Shown: positions 46,293 to 59,344 of the stretch, piece by piece
How positions within the stretch are numbered: position 1 is the first letter of the stretch
Layout of the letters: every line of letters begins with the position of its first letter
Assembly: GCF_028640845.1 (NCBI RefSeq)
Contig: NC_080548.1
Span: 8,364,314-8,428,313, forward strand
Source: Ahaetulla prasina
Taxonomy: Eukaryota; Chordata; Lepidosauria; Squamata; Colubridae
DNA length: 64,000 bases
Direction of reading: 5' to 3'
The notes under the pieces: model-generated
What the model was told of the DNA's origin: nothing
The model's database searches: none
Seen by the model: only the letters and a program-made list of their open reading frames with translations
Position numbers and translations under genes: made by a program

Positions 46293-47645
46293 CCGCCCTA
46301 TCTCCCGAAGGACTCAGGGCGGTTTACAGGCACTTAAAAAACACATAGATACATAAATACACTATAAAAAACAATTAGAAAACTTATTCTATAAGCCCGT
46401 ATTTTAAAATATAAAAAAATAAAACCCAGTTAAAACCCATAAATTTAAAATCTAGCTCAGTCCTGCACAGTTAAATAGAAGGTCCAAGGTCCGAAGCTGA
46501 CGAAGTCCGGGGTAGTTCGTTCCAGAGGGTGGGAGCCCCACAGAGAAGGCCCTTCCTGGGCGCCGCCAGGCGACATTGCCTCGCTGACGGCACCCTGAGG
46601 AGACCCTCTCTGAGAGCGCACGGTCGGTGAGAGGCATTCGTAGCAGTAGGCGGTCCCGTAAATAACCCGCCCAATGCCATGGAGCGCTTTAAAGGTGGTC
46701 ACTAAACCTTGAAGCGCACCCGAAGGCCACAGGTAGCCAGTGCAGTCTGCGCAGGATGGTGTCATGCGGGAGCCACGAGGGCTCCATCTATCACCCGCAG
46801 CCGCATTCTGACTAACTGCAGCCTCCGGATGCCCTTCAAGGGGAGCCCCATGTAGAGAGCATTGCAGTAATCCAGGCGAGACGTCACGAGGCGTGAGTGA
46901 CCGTGCATAGGGCATCCCGTCCAGAAAGGCGAACTGGCACCAGGCGAACCTGGTAGAACGCTTCCTGGAGACGGCCACAAATGATCTTCTAAAGACAGCC
47001 GCTCATCCAGGAGGACGGTTGCGAACCCTTCCATCGGGCCACTGACTCGCCACCGATGGTCAGCCATGATTTAGCTGACTGTACCGGGATGCCGGCATCC
47101 ACAGCCACTCTGTCTTGGCGGGATTGAGCTTGAGCCTGTTTCTCCCCATCCAGACCCGTACGGCCTCCAGACACCGGGACAGCACTTCGATAGCTTCATT
47201 GGGGTGGTCCGGTGTAGAAAAGTACAGCTGGGTGTCATCCGCATACAGCTGGTACTTCACACCGAAACCACTGATGATCTCACCCAGCGGCTTCATGTAG
47301 ATGTTAAACAGTAGGGGCGAGAGGATCGCCCCGGCGCCCCCCCACAAGTGAGGCGCCCCGGGGCCGACCTCTGCCCCCCTGTCAACACCGACTGCGACCG
47401 ATCGGAGAGATAGGAGGAGAACCACCGATAAACGGTGCCTCCCACTCCCAATCCCTCCAACCGGCGCAGCAGGATACCATGGTCGATGGTATCGAAAGCC
47501 GCTGAGAGGTCTAATAGGACCAGGGCAGAGGAACAACCCCTATCCCTGGCCCTCCAGAGATCATCCACCAACGCGACCAAAGCCGTCTCCGTGCTGTAAC
47601 CGGGCCGGAAACCGGACTGGAACGGGTCTAGATAGACAGTAGTTG
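46284..47645 (-). pseudogene. CR1 LINE, partial reverse transcriptase and 3' end
   Basis: Antisense reading gives [39 protein letters not shown], and further on [18 protein letters not shown] (the YADD catalytic box), with the usual C-terminal blocks [18 protein letters not shown] and YCNALYMGLPLKG. At least four frameshifts separate these (near 47293, 47060, 46790 and 46500). The tail shows the CR1 ACCGCCCTGAGTCC hairpin-like terminus. It is 5'-truncated and inactive. Confidence 0.93.
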
Positions 47646-47699
47646 GCAATTATAGTTCAACCCACAAAGGATGAAGGGTGCCAGGTTGGGGTATACTAT

Positions 47700-48020
47700 T
47701 CTATAGGTAAATAAGCATCCTGGAAAAAGGCCAAATTTTGGTGAATGGCCCCAATTGAATACTTGATGTTACATTGTATGTTAATATGAAATTCTGGACT
47801 TCTTCAAAAAATAGTTCCAATATTGTTTAACAGAACATGGATCATTGTAGCTAAATGTTTCCTGTCCTAATTAAAGTTATTTCTGATATAGCTAAACAGG
47901 GCATTTATGCAACACACTTAAGAATCCAATAACATTGGATATGACACATCTAGTCCAACATTTTGTTCTCACAAAAACCAAAGTATGTGATCCCAATCAT
48001 TTCCACTTCTCAACCTGATT
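47700..48020. other. Intronic stretch, nothing recognised
   Basis: Unassigned sequence between a CR1 and a SINE. Confidence 0.4.
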
Positions 48021-48286
48021 GATTTTTTTTTATTTGCATTTATATCCTGCCTTTCTCCGAAGACTCAGGACGGCTTACACTGTGTCAAGCAATAGTCTTC
48101 ATCCATTTGTATATTATATACAAAGTCAACTTATTGCCCCCAACAATCTGGGTCCTCATTTTACCTACCTTATAAAGAATGGAAGGCTGAGTCAACCTTG
48201 GGCCTGGTGGGACTTGAACCTGCAGTAATTGCAAGCAGCTGCTGTTAATAACAGACTGTCTTACCAGTCTGAACCACCAGAGGCCC
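48021..48286 (-). mobile_element. tRNA-derived SINE with CR1-like tail
   Basis: Antisense copy, tail TTATATCCTGCCTTTCTCCG to head CCAGTCTGAACCACCAGAGG. Confidence 0.87.
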
Positions 48287-48299
48287 TGGTTACAAAAGA

Positions 48300-48770
48300 A
48301 AGTGTGTTTCAATAAAACCAGGAACGCTATATTCCCAATCTCTAAATGTCTGTCTCAGTGCTGGAGAACCCATGAGTCACATAGTAGACATACCATGGGG
48401 CCAAGCATTGTTACCACCTAAAAACAGTTTTACTAAGAGGAACAGAAAGTTCATACAAAATAGCCACATTCCTCCAGCAATCCAAAATGTACAAAGTTAT
48501 CTCAATTGATGGTATCAGAACTCTACAAGACCTAAAAGAGTATCATACTGGTTTGTCTATGCTAGATAAAAATCTGATTATCTAAATTACGGTTTAGTGG
48601 ATATGCAAACCAAAATAACAGGATAAATTTAGCAAATCATGGTAATAAATAAACATAAAATACAGTTTTCTTCACCTTCTGTAAGTAAGGACATGCTGCT
48701 GTTGAAGATGGCATTGTTGATATCATCATCATCCAGATCGTGTTTATTACAAAACTTGAAAGAGTGAGGC
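48300..48770. other. Intronic stretch, nothing recognised
   Basis: No exon or repeat end supported. Confidence 0.4.
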
Positions 48771-48774
48771 AGTG

Positions 48775-49255
48775 AGGTCCAGACTTACGGGACCGCCTGC
48801 TGTTACCTCATGCCTCCCACCGACCCATATGCTCACACAGAGAGGGTCTTCTCAGGGTGCCGTCCGCCAAACAATGTCGGTTGGCGGCCCCCAGGGGCAG
48901 GGCCTTCTCTGTTGGAGCTCCTACGCTCTGGAACGAACTTTCCCCTGGCCTACGCCAAGTGCCTCATCTTCGGACCTTTCACCGTGAGCTGAAAACACAC
49001 TTATTTATTCAAGCGGGACTGGCTTAGCAGTTTTATTAAATTTTAATTGGGTTTTTATTATTTTAGGGTTTTAAATTTTACATTTTTAATGTTGGCCACT
49101 TTTGTAATATGCTCTGTTTTAAATTTTTTGTTTTAATTGTATATATGTTGGGTTTTTTTATCTTTTGGCTATACACCGCCCTGAGTCCTTCGGGAGAAGG
49201 GCGGTATAAAAATCTAATAAAATAAAATAAAATAAAATAAAAAAATAAATAAATA
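48775..49255 (+). pseudogene. CR1 LINE 3' end, 5'-truncated
   Basis: Shifted frames contain the CR1 end pattern (ALERTF in place of ALWNELP, and an RRELKT-like block) and the tail ACCGCCCTGAGTCCTTCGGG before (TAAAA)n at 49217-49245. Confidence 0.88.
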
Positions 49256-49434
49256 CAATGTGCCAACCACAAGATATATAATAATTAATATTTCAATATT
49301 GTGTTAAATGATGCATTCCTATCATCTAGAAATGCTGGTATACCAAAAGTTGGTAGGGAATTCTGAGAACTGTAACTCTACCAGATCTGGAGGAGATGCA
49401 ACATTGGAGAAGACTGAATTACTATCAACACCAT

Positions 49435-49895
49435 CAGTGGTGGGATTCAAAAATTTTTTACTACCGGTTCTGTGGGTGTGCTTGATGAGCATGGCTTGGT
49501 GGGCATGGCAGGGGAAGGATACTGCAAAATCTCCATTTCCATCCCACTCTGGGGGGGGGGGGGGAAGGATACTGTAAAATTTCCATTTCCACCCCACTGC
49601 AGAGGAAGGATACTGTAAAATCTCCATTTCCACCCCACTCCAGGGGGAAGGATATTGTAAAATCTCCATTCCCTCCCCACTTCACTAACCTGCTTTCTGG
49701 CTCCATTCCCCTGTGCAGGGCAACAAAAGAAGACTCAGCTGATGAGCTGGGACTCGATCAGCTGAGACTCAGGAGGCAATGAATAGATTGGGGGCAGAGC
49801 CAGCCAGAGGTAGTATTTGCCGGTTTTCCAAACTACTCAACATTTCCGCTACCGGTTCGCTAGAACCAGTCAGAATCAGCTGAATACCACCTCTG
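49435..49895. mobile_element. hAT-type element, ACCGGT family, 461 bases
   Basis: It starts CAGTGGTGGGATTCAAAAA and ends GCTGAATACCACCTCTG, flanked by AACACCAT (49427-49434) and AACCCCAT (49896-49903). It has four related GGAAGGATACTG/AAAATCTCCATT units in tandem. Confidence 0.9.
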
Positions 49896-51333
49896 AACCC
49901 CATCTTTATCATTTCAAGTATATAGAATAGAAAATTACATAGATTTCATAAATTGCTCAGCAGGACATTTGCAGGATGCCCATGTATTTAGCATCATATG
50001 GTAATACTTGCGTGCAGTGAGAGAACTAAAGGCATATATTGCTGGCAGTAGATTTTGTATTGCTTCTATGCCACTAAAGTAAATTGTACTTCCTAAAAGT
50101 CACGTATTTCTCTCCATTAGAGAAAAGTGAAATTATGTTAACCAAGCCATTAGGATAGAACTAATATTCTGAGCACATGAACCGTTTGTGGCTTTTGTAT
50201 TCTCCAGAGGAAATTTTATTCTGCTTCTGAGTCTCTAAGGATGTGCTCTGTGTTACACTCTGGATACATCCCCTTTCTAGGTTGCTCATGATGGAAGACA
50301 TCTGCCCAGCTAGACTTGGTAACTTACTTTTAATGTTAATGGCAGGTATATGTTGGTTTTCCATGGTGACTGCATTCATATAATTTTCATGGCAGGATTA
50401 CAGAAGTAGATTATCACTACCTTCCCCAAGATATTTTTTTGTTGACTTTGCAGGCCATCTCATAATTCTGGAATAACCAGATGGTCCCTCACCTAAGTAT
50501 AAATCCATGGCCAACCTTGTTTATTTTCTGAAATCAGCCAAACTTACCAATGTCTACCACCTGCTGAAGATGAGGGAGACATCACTCACAATTTTTTTTA
50601 AATTCGCATTTATACCCTGCCCTTCTCCGAAGACTCAGGGCGGCTTACACTATGTTAGCAATAGTCTTCATCCTATTTGTATATTTATATACAAAGTCAA
50701 CTTATTGCCCCCAACAATCTGGGTCCTCATTTTACCTTCCTTATAAAGGATGGAAGGCTGAGTCAACCTTGGGCCTGGTGGGACTAGAACCTGCAGTAAT
50801 TGCAGGCAACTGTGTTAATAACAGACTGCATTATCTGTTGAGCCACAAGAGGCCCTTCAGCATTGGTTACACCTTCTCAGTCCCTTTGCCACGCAAGAGA
50901 TTTTTGGCTCTCAAAAAATAAAAATGCTAACCAGAGACACAATTGCAGGCCTACCGTCTGCAACTATTTATCTAGCTGGCATTTTTGTAACTAAAACTAG
51001 CATGTGAAGGTAGGCAAAATGGCAGAAGGAACACAGTTTTCATCAGTCAATTAGTTATAGTTTGGAATTAGGTGAGCTTTTTGTGACTTAATTAGTTCTG
51101 GATCATCCCTTGGGGGGGAGGGGAGAATGATGACTTTGTTTATCCTTCCAGAAAAAGAACAAGCTCTGAGAATAACTTTATTTGCTATATTTACATAGAG
51201 CACTGTAAGTGAAAGTATCTCAAAGCAGCTTACAGTAAGAACAGCAATGAATAAAACAGTAAAAATATATTTTTGAAACATGCAGAAAAAGGGGGAAAAA
51301 AACCTCTGAATAAAAATATTTTGGCTTTGAGTG
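49460..51333. repeat. 1.87-kb segmental duplication, copy C'
   Basis: Partner of 43627-45488. Because its hAT element keeps both ends and a target duplication, this is probably the source copy. Confidence 0.93.
50589..50853 (-). mobile_element. tRNA-derived SINE with CR1-like tail (in block C')
   Basis: Same insertion as 44753-45019, carried by the duplication. Confidence 0.85.
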
Positions 51334-51614
51334 AATTAAAACTTATTTATTCATCCAAGCGGGACTGGACTGATTTTTTAGATTTTTTAAATTTCTAAAT
51401 TTTAAATTTTAAATCTTTAAATTTTCTGTAATTTTATATGGGGTATTTTAGGTTGGTCAATTTGACGGTTTTAATTCGGCCACTATTGAATAGGTATTTT
51501 AAATTGATTTTTAACTTTGTATACTTACTGCTTTTTATCTTGGCTGTACACCGCCCTGAGTCCTTCGGGAGAAGGGCGGTATAAAAGTTTAATTAATAAA
51601 TAAAATAAATAAAT
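51334..51614 (+). mobile_element. CR1 LINE 3' UTR fragment
   Basis: It starts with the end of the coding region (ACTTATTTATTCATCCAAGC) and ends with CACCGCCCTGAGTCCTTCGG and (TAAA)n. Confidence 0.87.
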
Positions 51615-52201
51615 GTCCCATCTATTATCCTGGTCATTGCACTCTGCACCTGCTACAGCTTTTGGATCAAGCATGAAGGTTGTTGAACATACCTCTCCTC
51701 CCCATGAATTAAAATGCTATTTTTAAAAGGATTGCAATCAGATTTATCTTTAAGCAAAGTTTTTAAAAAATCTGTTTCCTTGTTAGATTTACATATTTCC
51801 TTTAGAGCTTGAGGAGGTGTACAGAGCACTTTGTCCTCTCACTTTTCCCACACAAATTGGGCTGTAATTCTGAGAAGTGTAGCCATTTGGAAATGAGCTG
51901 AATTCCTGGCAATATATTAGGGTCAATTTATTTTAGTATATACTTTGATACTACACCGTGGGTTGGGCTCACACGTCACACTATGGTATGACAGATGAGT
52001 TCAGCCAATGCACTAAGTTGAGTTGAATATGAGTGGGTAGCGACAGAAATGAAATTACAAATTAAAGCAATAAAAGTAAGCTTCAAGATATGATGTAAAA
52101 ATCTCAGACATCTGAGATTCCATCATAATAAATAAAACAGATTCTGAATTAGTACGATGAATCCAACATGTTGTATTACTGGCACCTTAAATGTTTTAGT
52201 A

Positions 52202-52322
52202 TAGGGGTCTCCAACCTTGGTCCCTTTAAGACTTGTGGATTTCAACTTCCAGAGTTCCTGGCTGAGGAACTCTGGAAGTTGAAATCCACAAGTCTTAAAG
52301 GGACCAAGGTTGGAGACCCCTG
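52202..52322. mobile_element. hAT-type MITE, palindrome, 121 bases
   Basis: A hairpin of the 20247 family, flanked by TTTTAGTA (52194-52201) and TTTTAGTG (52323-52330). Confidence 0.93.
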
Positions 52323-52479
52323 TTTTAGTGGAGATCAAAAGGGGTCATTATGGGCAAAGAAAATTAATTTTGCTAACATTTTTGGAAAAAAATATTACCA
52401 TGGGGTCCCAAACCTTTCTTACATTTTACAATTTTTACTCATTTTCTTTTCAAGTAGTCTAATCTTTATTACTTATTTT

Positions 52480-52581
52480 TTTCTGTGGCATTGACTCAGC
52501 CCTTGCTTTTGAAAATCTTGCCAATAAAACTGCAGAGACTTTTCAGAACAGTCACCCGCAATTAACCCTGACTCAAAGAGG

Positions 52582-52610
<29 letters not shown>
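52480..52610 (+). repeat. RTE/BovB-like SINE tail fragment followed by (AC)n
   Basis: AAAATCTTGCCAATAAAACTG resembles the fragments at 36920 and 55810. The (AC)n run spans 52579-52608. Confidence 0.5.
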
Positions 52611-52612
<2 letters not shown>

Positions 52613-52692
52613 AACAGATAAAGACAAATGTGATTTAATTAATTGCAGCTTGGAACTGAGAAACATCGTTTATAATCCAGTATCTTTATTTA

Positions 52693-53047
52693 AATGGGAT
52701 ACAGTGGCTCAGTGGTTAGGACACTGAGCTTGTCGATCGAAAAGTCGGCAGTTCAGCAGTTCGAATCCCTAGAGCCTCGTAATGGAGTGAGCTCCCGTTA
52801 CTTGTCCAAGCTTCTGCCAACCTAGCAGTTTGAAAGCACATAAAAAATGCAAGTAGAAAAATAAGGACCACCTTTGGTGGGAAGGTAACAGTGTTCTGTG
52901 CACCTTTGGAGTTTAATCACGCTGGCCACATGACCACGAAGACGTCTTCAGACAGCACTGGCTCTTCGGCTTTGAAATGGAGATGAGCACTGCCCCCTAG
53001 AATCAGGAACGACTAGCACATATGTGCGAAGGGAACCTTTACCTTTT
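52693..53047 (+). mobile_element. Sauria-type SINE, nearly full length
   Basis: The tRNA-like head GTGGCTCAGTGGTTAGGACA and B-box-like GCAGTTCGAATCC lead to the tail GAAGGGAACCTTTACCTTTT. A perfect 12-base duplication TATCTTTATTTA lies at 52681-52692 and 53048-53059. Confidence 0.95.
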
Positions 53048-53515
53048 TATCTTTATTTATTTGATTTATACTCTGCTGTTCTACTCAAATAAGCACCTGC
53101 GGTTGAAGTTTGAAAGGACATAATAAAAAAAAAACCTCCCTAAGAACATATACTGAAATATTTTTAAAAGTAATTAACAAAATATGGTATCTTTAAAGAC
53201 ATTCCAAATATTTGAACATTAAAAACAAAAGGCAAATATATCAAGGACCAATCTGCCCAGCTAACTATATTCTTTTCAAAGAGTAGACTCTGTTCATTGC
53301 CTCTAGGCCTCTAAAAAGCATTAACAAAAACTAGCAGGGTAGTTTGGTTTAGTCCCAAATGCACCTAGGTTGCATAAGTGCAAGTCCCCCATCCACAATC
53401 CTGTACAAAATATAAATAAGCATGATGTAATATCAGTATTATTTTATATAGCCAAGATAAAACAAAAAGTTCTTCAGTGGAACCCCCAACTCAGCATGAA
53501 GTCAAGAGTGATGAT

Positions 53516-53977
53516 CAGTGATAGGATTCAAATAATTTAACAACCAGTTCTCTGCCCTAATGACCAGCTGGGTAGGTGTGGCTCAGTGATCATGTGACTG
53601 TGTGGGCGTGGCCAACTCAACGTCACTCGCATCGATGGGTGCTTCGCCTTAGCTGTTACAATGTAATAAGGGTTAACCAGAGAGGCAGTTTCTGTAAGCA
53701 GGGCGATAAAGATTAGGCTGGAACAGGGGTCTGCAAACTTGGCTCTTTTAGGACTTGTGGACTTCAACTCCCAGAGTTCCTCAGCCAGCAAAGCCTTAAA
53801 AGAGCCAAGTTTGCAGACCCCTGGTCTAGAAACACCACCAGAATGTTTACTTCCTGCCTTCCTTGCAGGATTAACTCTGTAAAGTGGGAAAAAAACAAAA
53901 TAAGATTTCTTCCAGCAACCGGTTCTCCGAACTACTTAAAAAGTTAACAACCGGTTCTCCCGAATAGGTACGAACTG
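53516..53977. mobile_element. hAT-type element, GGTGGGATTCA family, with nested MITE
   Basis: It starts CAGTGATAGGATTCAAATAA and ends GAATAGGTACGAACTG, with perfect 8-base duplications GTGATGAT at 53508-53515 and 53978-53985. AACCGGTT occurs at 53917 and 53949. Confidence 0.9.
53724..53823. mobile_element. hAT-type MITE, palindrome, nested
   Basis: A 100-base hairpin CAGGGGTCTGCAAACTTGG ... CAGACCCCTG. The flanks GGCTGGAA and GTCTAGAA match at 6 of 8. Confidence 0.85.
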
Positions 53978-54061
53978 GTGATGATGCTAATGTAAAGGAT
54001 ATAAAAATGGAGAGAGGAAGGGCCCTTCACTGCTACAATGTCAATGTTGTCAAACTCCCAG

Positions 54062-55650
54062 GATCATAAAAGGCCCCTCCTCAAGAAGCCTTCCCTTGAC
54101 CCAGCTAGTTTAGCAAATTATCGTCCAGTCTCCAACCTTCGCTTTTTGGCAAAGGTTGTCGAGAGTGTGGTTGCACGACAGTTGCCCCAGTACCTGGATG
54201 AAACTGTCTATCTTGATCCATTCCAGTCCGGTTTCCGGCCTGGTCACAGCACGGAAACAGCCTTGGTCGCGCTGGTTGATGATCTCTTGAGGGCTCGGGA
54301 CAGAGGTTGTTCCTCTGTCTTGGTCCTATTAGATCTCTCAGCGGCTTTTGATACCATCGATCATGGTATCCTGCTGCGCCGACTCGAGGGACTTGGAGTG
54401 AGTGGCACTGTTCATCGGTGGTTCTCCTCCTACCTCTCCGACCGGTCGCAGACGGTGTTGACGGGGGGACAGAGATCGACCCCAAGGCGCCTCTTATGTG
54501 GGGTGCCGCAAGGGTCGGTTCTCTCGCCTCTTCTGTTCAACATCTATATGAAGCCGCTGGGTGAGATCATCCGTGGTCTTGGGGTGAGTTGTCATCTATA
54601 CGCTGATGATACTCAGCTCTATATTTCCACCCCTAACCACCCCAACGAGGCTGTTGAAGTGATGTCCCAGTGCCTGGAGGCCGTACGGGTCTGGATGGGG
54701 AGGAACAGACTCAGACTCAATCCCACCAAGACCGAGTGGCTGTGGATGCGGCCCGGTACAGTCAGCTAATTCCATCACTGACCATTGGGGCGAACTATTG
54801 GCCCCCACGGAAAGGGCTCGTAATCTGGGCGTCCTCCTGGATGCACGGCTGTCTTTAGAAGATCATATGATAGCCGTCACCAGGGAGCCTTTCATCAGGT
54901 TCGCCTGATACGCCAGTTACGCCTTTCTGGATCGGGCTTCCTTATGCACGGTCGCTCATGCCCTTGTTACATCCCGCCTGGACTACTGTAATGCTCTCTA
55001 CATGGGGCTCCCTTGAAGTGTGCCCGGAGACTCCAACTGGTCCAGAATGCGGCTGCGCTGGTGATAGAGGGAGCACCTTTGGCTCCCATGTAACACCCTC
55101 CTGCGTAACCTGCACTGGCTCCCAGTGGTCTTCCGGGTTCACTTTAAGGTACTTGTCATCACCTTTAAAGCGCTCCATGGCTTAGGGCCGGGTACTTATG
55201 GGACCGCCTACTGCCACCATTAGCCTCTCACCGACCAGTGCGCTCTCACAGAGAGGACTCCTCCGGATACCGTCAGCTAAACAATGTCGGCTGGCGACCT
55301 CTAGGGGAGGGCCTTCTCTGTGGGGCTCCCACCTCTGGAACGAGCTCCCTCTGGGGCTTCGTCAACTCCCCGATCTCAAGTCCTTCCGCCGCGAGCTGAA
55401 GACGTTGCTGTTTCGAAGAGCAGGACTAGCCTGAATGTAGTTTTTTAAATTGGGATTTTTAAAAAAGGGGTTTAAATGAGGTTTTAAATTTGTATTCAAA
55501 AGTCAGAGCATCAATTGAATTCAACTATCTATTCTTTAGCTGTTTTTAATCTATTATATGTTTTCTGTTGTTGTTGTTTTTTGTCTGTGAACCGCCCTGA
55601 GTCCTTCGGGAGAAGGGCGGTATACAAATATAATAAATAATAATAATAAT
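54062..55650 (+). pseudogene. CR1 LINE, reverse transcriptase with intact YADD box and 3' end
   Basis: A frame of more than 230 codons (to 54769) covers most of the reverse transcriptase: [85 protein letters not shown] and a WMGRNRLRLNPTKTEWLW end block. After 54770 frameshifts break it, but the later CR1 blocks (DYCNALYMGLP-like and FRRELKTLLFRRAGLA) are readable to 55434. The tail AACCGCCCTGAGTCCTTCGG and (AAT)n follow. The 5' end, including endonuclease and the first ORF, is missing. It is the best-preserved CR1 in the window. Confidence 0.95.
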
Positions 55651-55714
55651 AATAACAGAAGCAACAGATAAATGCAGGATAGATATGTAATCCGTAAGGC
55701 TAGGAATTGGAAGA

Positions 55715-55880
55715 CTGTGAATGCCTTGGGTACAAAGCAGGCCTTGTGACCTTGGGCCACTCCCTCTCTCTCAGCCCTAGGAAGAAGGCAAGCGCAAACC
55801 ACTTCTGGAAATCTTGCCAAGAAAACTTCAGGGACTGGTCCTGGCAACCCCTAAGACTCAACATTGACTTGAAGGCCTGC
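55715..55880 (+). mobile_element. SINE fragment with RTE/BovB-like tail
   Basis: CCTTGTGACCTTGGGCCACT, then AAATCTTGCCAAGAAAACTT. Same style as 36820-36990. Confidence 0.5.
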
Positions 55881-55929
55881 ATGTGTATGTGTGTGTGTGG
55901 GCACACACACAACCCAGCTATGCTGTTTA

Positions 55930-56720
55930 TTTAGGAAAGCACCAAGAATTATCTATCAGTTCGCAAACCACCTTGACTCAATTTAAATGCAAGATCAATG
56001 CTCCATCCCAGGATTGCTAATTGATTACATGCTCAAAGGCTCAATAAAAAAAATCAATACAAGATACTGCGCTGAAGGACACTGGGGATATATGAGGGAG
56101 GGAAAAGATGAGAGAACAGGAAGAACGGATATCATGATAAAATAATGTAAAAGCTTCTGTGTATTAACTGACTGGTTAATCCCATGTAGAATGATTAGAA
56201 TGACAGGAATCAAGTGGCATTTCTGTAAACACATAACCAAAGTGAAAACAGACTGAAGAAAATCATACTCAAGCCTACCCATATTATGCTAGGTTAGATA
56301 ATGCATGTGGCACAATTCTGTGGGGCTTCAAGGGGAAAATTATATATTATTCAGTTTCCTAATAACCTTAACTCTGATTTTTTTTTTTAAAAAAAACGTT
56401 CTTGGCTCTTATGGCTGCCAATATATATTTAAAACTACATGCTTGCTGAAATTACAAAAGTGAATAGGACAGATGAATAGCGTCTCCAGAGGTTCAAAGC
56501 ACAACCTGATTCCCACTGTATGTGTATATTAGCATAAAGTGGATGAATTATGCTTAATAAAATATGCAAGTCGGCTCTGTTGGATAATATATGCAGATAC
56601 ATAATTCAGCTTTCCTTTTCCACATAATTTAGACTGCTACAGAACTCCAAACTCTTACGATAGGATTTGACTTTAATCTAGGCAATTCTTGCTAAGTCAT
56701 TTCCAGCCCTGACCAACACC
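55930..56720. other. AT-rich intronic stretch, nothing recognised
   Basis: No exon or repeat end supported. Confidence 0.4.
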
Positions 56721-56732
56721 TATGGCATATAT

Positions 56733-57065
56733 CGGTGATGGCGAACCTATGGCACACACGTGTCCAAAGTGGCACACAGAGCCATGTTACCTGGCACACG
56801 CAGTGTCACCTGTTCCTCTTCCGGGTTCTGGCACACATGCGCACATGATGAAGAGCTGGCCTTTGTATGTGCAGCAGTGTCGGAAACCGGAAGAGCTGGT
56901 CTTCCATTTTCTGGTGTGAACATGCGCGCCAGCCAGCTGATCTGCATAGCAGTAACTGGAAGAATTGCTGGCCGGTGGGCATGTGCACCCTGGAAACCGC
57001 AAGTACCTTATCTGGTGCACACGCATGGGCAGCTCCTCTTCACCCTGGGCAGTTCACCATCACTG
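56733..57065. mobile_element. hAT-type MITE, GGCGAACC family, copy 4, near the Sushi exon donor
   Basis: It runs from CGGTGATGGCGAACCTATGG to CAGTTCACCATCACTG, with perfect 8-base duplications GCATATAT at 56725-56732 and 57066-57073. Its right end is 48 bases inside the intron from the donor of the Sushi exon. Confidence 0.93.
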
Positions 57066-57075
57066 GCATATATTA

Positions 57076-57402
<327 letters not shown>

Positions 57403-57405
57403 TTA

Positions 57406-58085
57406 AAAGGCATTAAGAATTGTTAACCTAATCTTGTATAGCTTCTTCTCTGATAATATTGTACTACTAACTAGAGCATACAAACATTTGCTAGACCAAT
57501 TCTCGAATACAGCTCATCTGTCTGGAACCTGCATTGCATATCAGACATTAATACAATTGACCGAGTCCAGATATATTTCACGAGAAGAGTCCTCCACTCC
57601 TCTGCTCGCAATAGAATACCTTACACTACCAGGCTTGAAATTTAGACAGCTTAGACAACTTAGAACTATGCTGCCTTCAGTCTGACCTAAGCATAGTACA
57701 TAAAATTATCTGTTACAATGTCCTACCTGTCAATGACTACTTCAGCTTCAACCACAACAATACACAAGCAAACAATAGATACAAACTTAAGGTAAACTGC
57801 TCCAAACTGAATTGCAGAAAATATGACTTCAGCAACAGAGTGTTCAATGCCTGGAATGCACTACCTGACTCTGTGGTTTCTTCCCCAAACCCCCAAAATT
57901 TTAACCTTAGACTGTCTACTGTTGACCTCACCCCATTCCTAAGAGTTCTGTAAGGGGTGTGCATAAGTGCACCAATGTGCCTACCATCCCTGTCCTAATA
58001 TCCCTTTTTATTCATATTATGTATGCATAATCATGTTTATATCTTTATGTTATCTTATATATGCTTGATAAATAAAATAAATAAA
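57406..58085 (+). pseudogene. LINE C-terminal fragment, same family as 37170-38320
   Basis: Shifted frames read TLIQL.., with the DNA matching the end of the 37170 element through CTGTCTACTGTTGACCTCAC and the terminal stop (TAAGGGGTGTGCATAAG). The 3' end is (AAATA)n near 58068. It is 5'-truncated, with at least one frameshift. It begins about 97 bases upstream of the Sushi exon acceptor. Confidence 0.85.
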
Positions 58086-58089
58086 TGAT

Positions 58090-59335
58090 TCTAAGAAATG
58101 GATAGAGAATAAATACTTTTGTTTTTCTTTGTGTGAAATGAATGGTTATCTCAACACATAGCTCAATCTCACCTCAAAACTTGGCTGTTTTAGTGACTAG
58201 GATTTACATTTATACAGTTCTCATGTATGCTGAAATGGAGCTTATACCACTCTGCATGTGAAAACTTTTTGTTCAGTGGGTGATGCAGAAAACCACATCA
58301 TTATGACTTGACTTTGATGGACAAAGTTCCTTTCCAGGTTTGCTGAGCAGAGAAAAGGTAGGGAAACTGGTAACAGAACTACAAGTTGTTGATCTGCTTC
58401 TAGACAGTCAGAGGATCCAGTCAACCCCAAACCAACCAGTCCTGAGATACAATCACTTTTGCACCCTGAACTGAACACATTAACGAAGCAGCCAGTCCTT
58501 CCTACCAACCCAGCCCTAAGCAACCAAACAAAGGATCTCTGTGTCAAAGACCCATCAGTTCTCTTTGCATTCCCTTGCTATGCGATTGAGAGAAGCTGTC
58601 AAAATGGAATTGATTCAGAATTGGAAAGGAATCCAGCTCTGAATCAATTTATGGAATTTCCTGTTTATTTTAGAGATTCGGTTTAAAGAATCCCTAACAG
58701 AAGATTGTCCAGCTCTGCATGAACATACCCAGTGAAGGAGAGGTCATTATTTCACTGGGTAATTATTTCCACCATTCAATATTAGTTTTGCTAACAGTAA
58801 TCTCGAATTTTCATTATTCAACATTATTTTGTCCCAGAGTCACAAAAAAACAAAAAAACAAAAACAAAAACAAAACCAGGACATGGGACTTCTCTGACTG
58901 AGGCAAAATGAAATCAAACAACTATTTCTTGTGATTTGGAAATTATTTCTATTGACTTTGCCTTCTGGATTGCATTTACTTTTGGGAGGTGGGTGGGAGG
59001 TGGGCAGTAACAATGTCATAATGCTGACCCATATGCAGCTTTTGATCAACTATAATGTTCATGAAATCATAAAATCCAAACCAGCCCAGCCTCAACCTGC
59101 GCATTTATTTTTCATAAATGAAAAACTGCATTTGTTTCAACTACATTTCAACAATTACTGTTATTAGTCCCCTGCTTTTTTCTACTGAGGCAATTTTAAA
59201 TCTTTTAGTGTCCCATTTGATTTAGTATCATCCCATTTGATTTAGTATCATCTGCAAATTTGACAAGATCCCTTTGCTCACTTACAGACAGAAATCTTGC
59301 CATACTAAACACTTCTAAAATATAATACACATAAT
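58090..59335. other. Intronic stretch with a short (AAAAC)n run
   Basis: (AAAAC)-like repeats at 58843-58877 and a 21-base tandem duplication (CATCCCATTTGATTTAGTAT) at 59210-59252. Otherwise nothing recognised. Confidence 0.45.
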
Positions 59336-59344
59336 AAAACAGTT

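Noticed and set aside
54105..54485. 126-codon minus-strand frame opposite the CR1 reverse transcriptase
   Set aside because: A shadow of the sense-strand RT frame.
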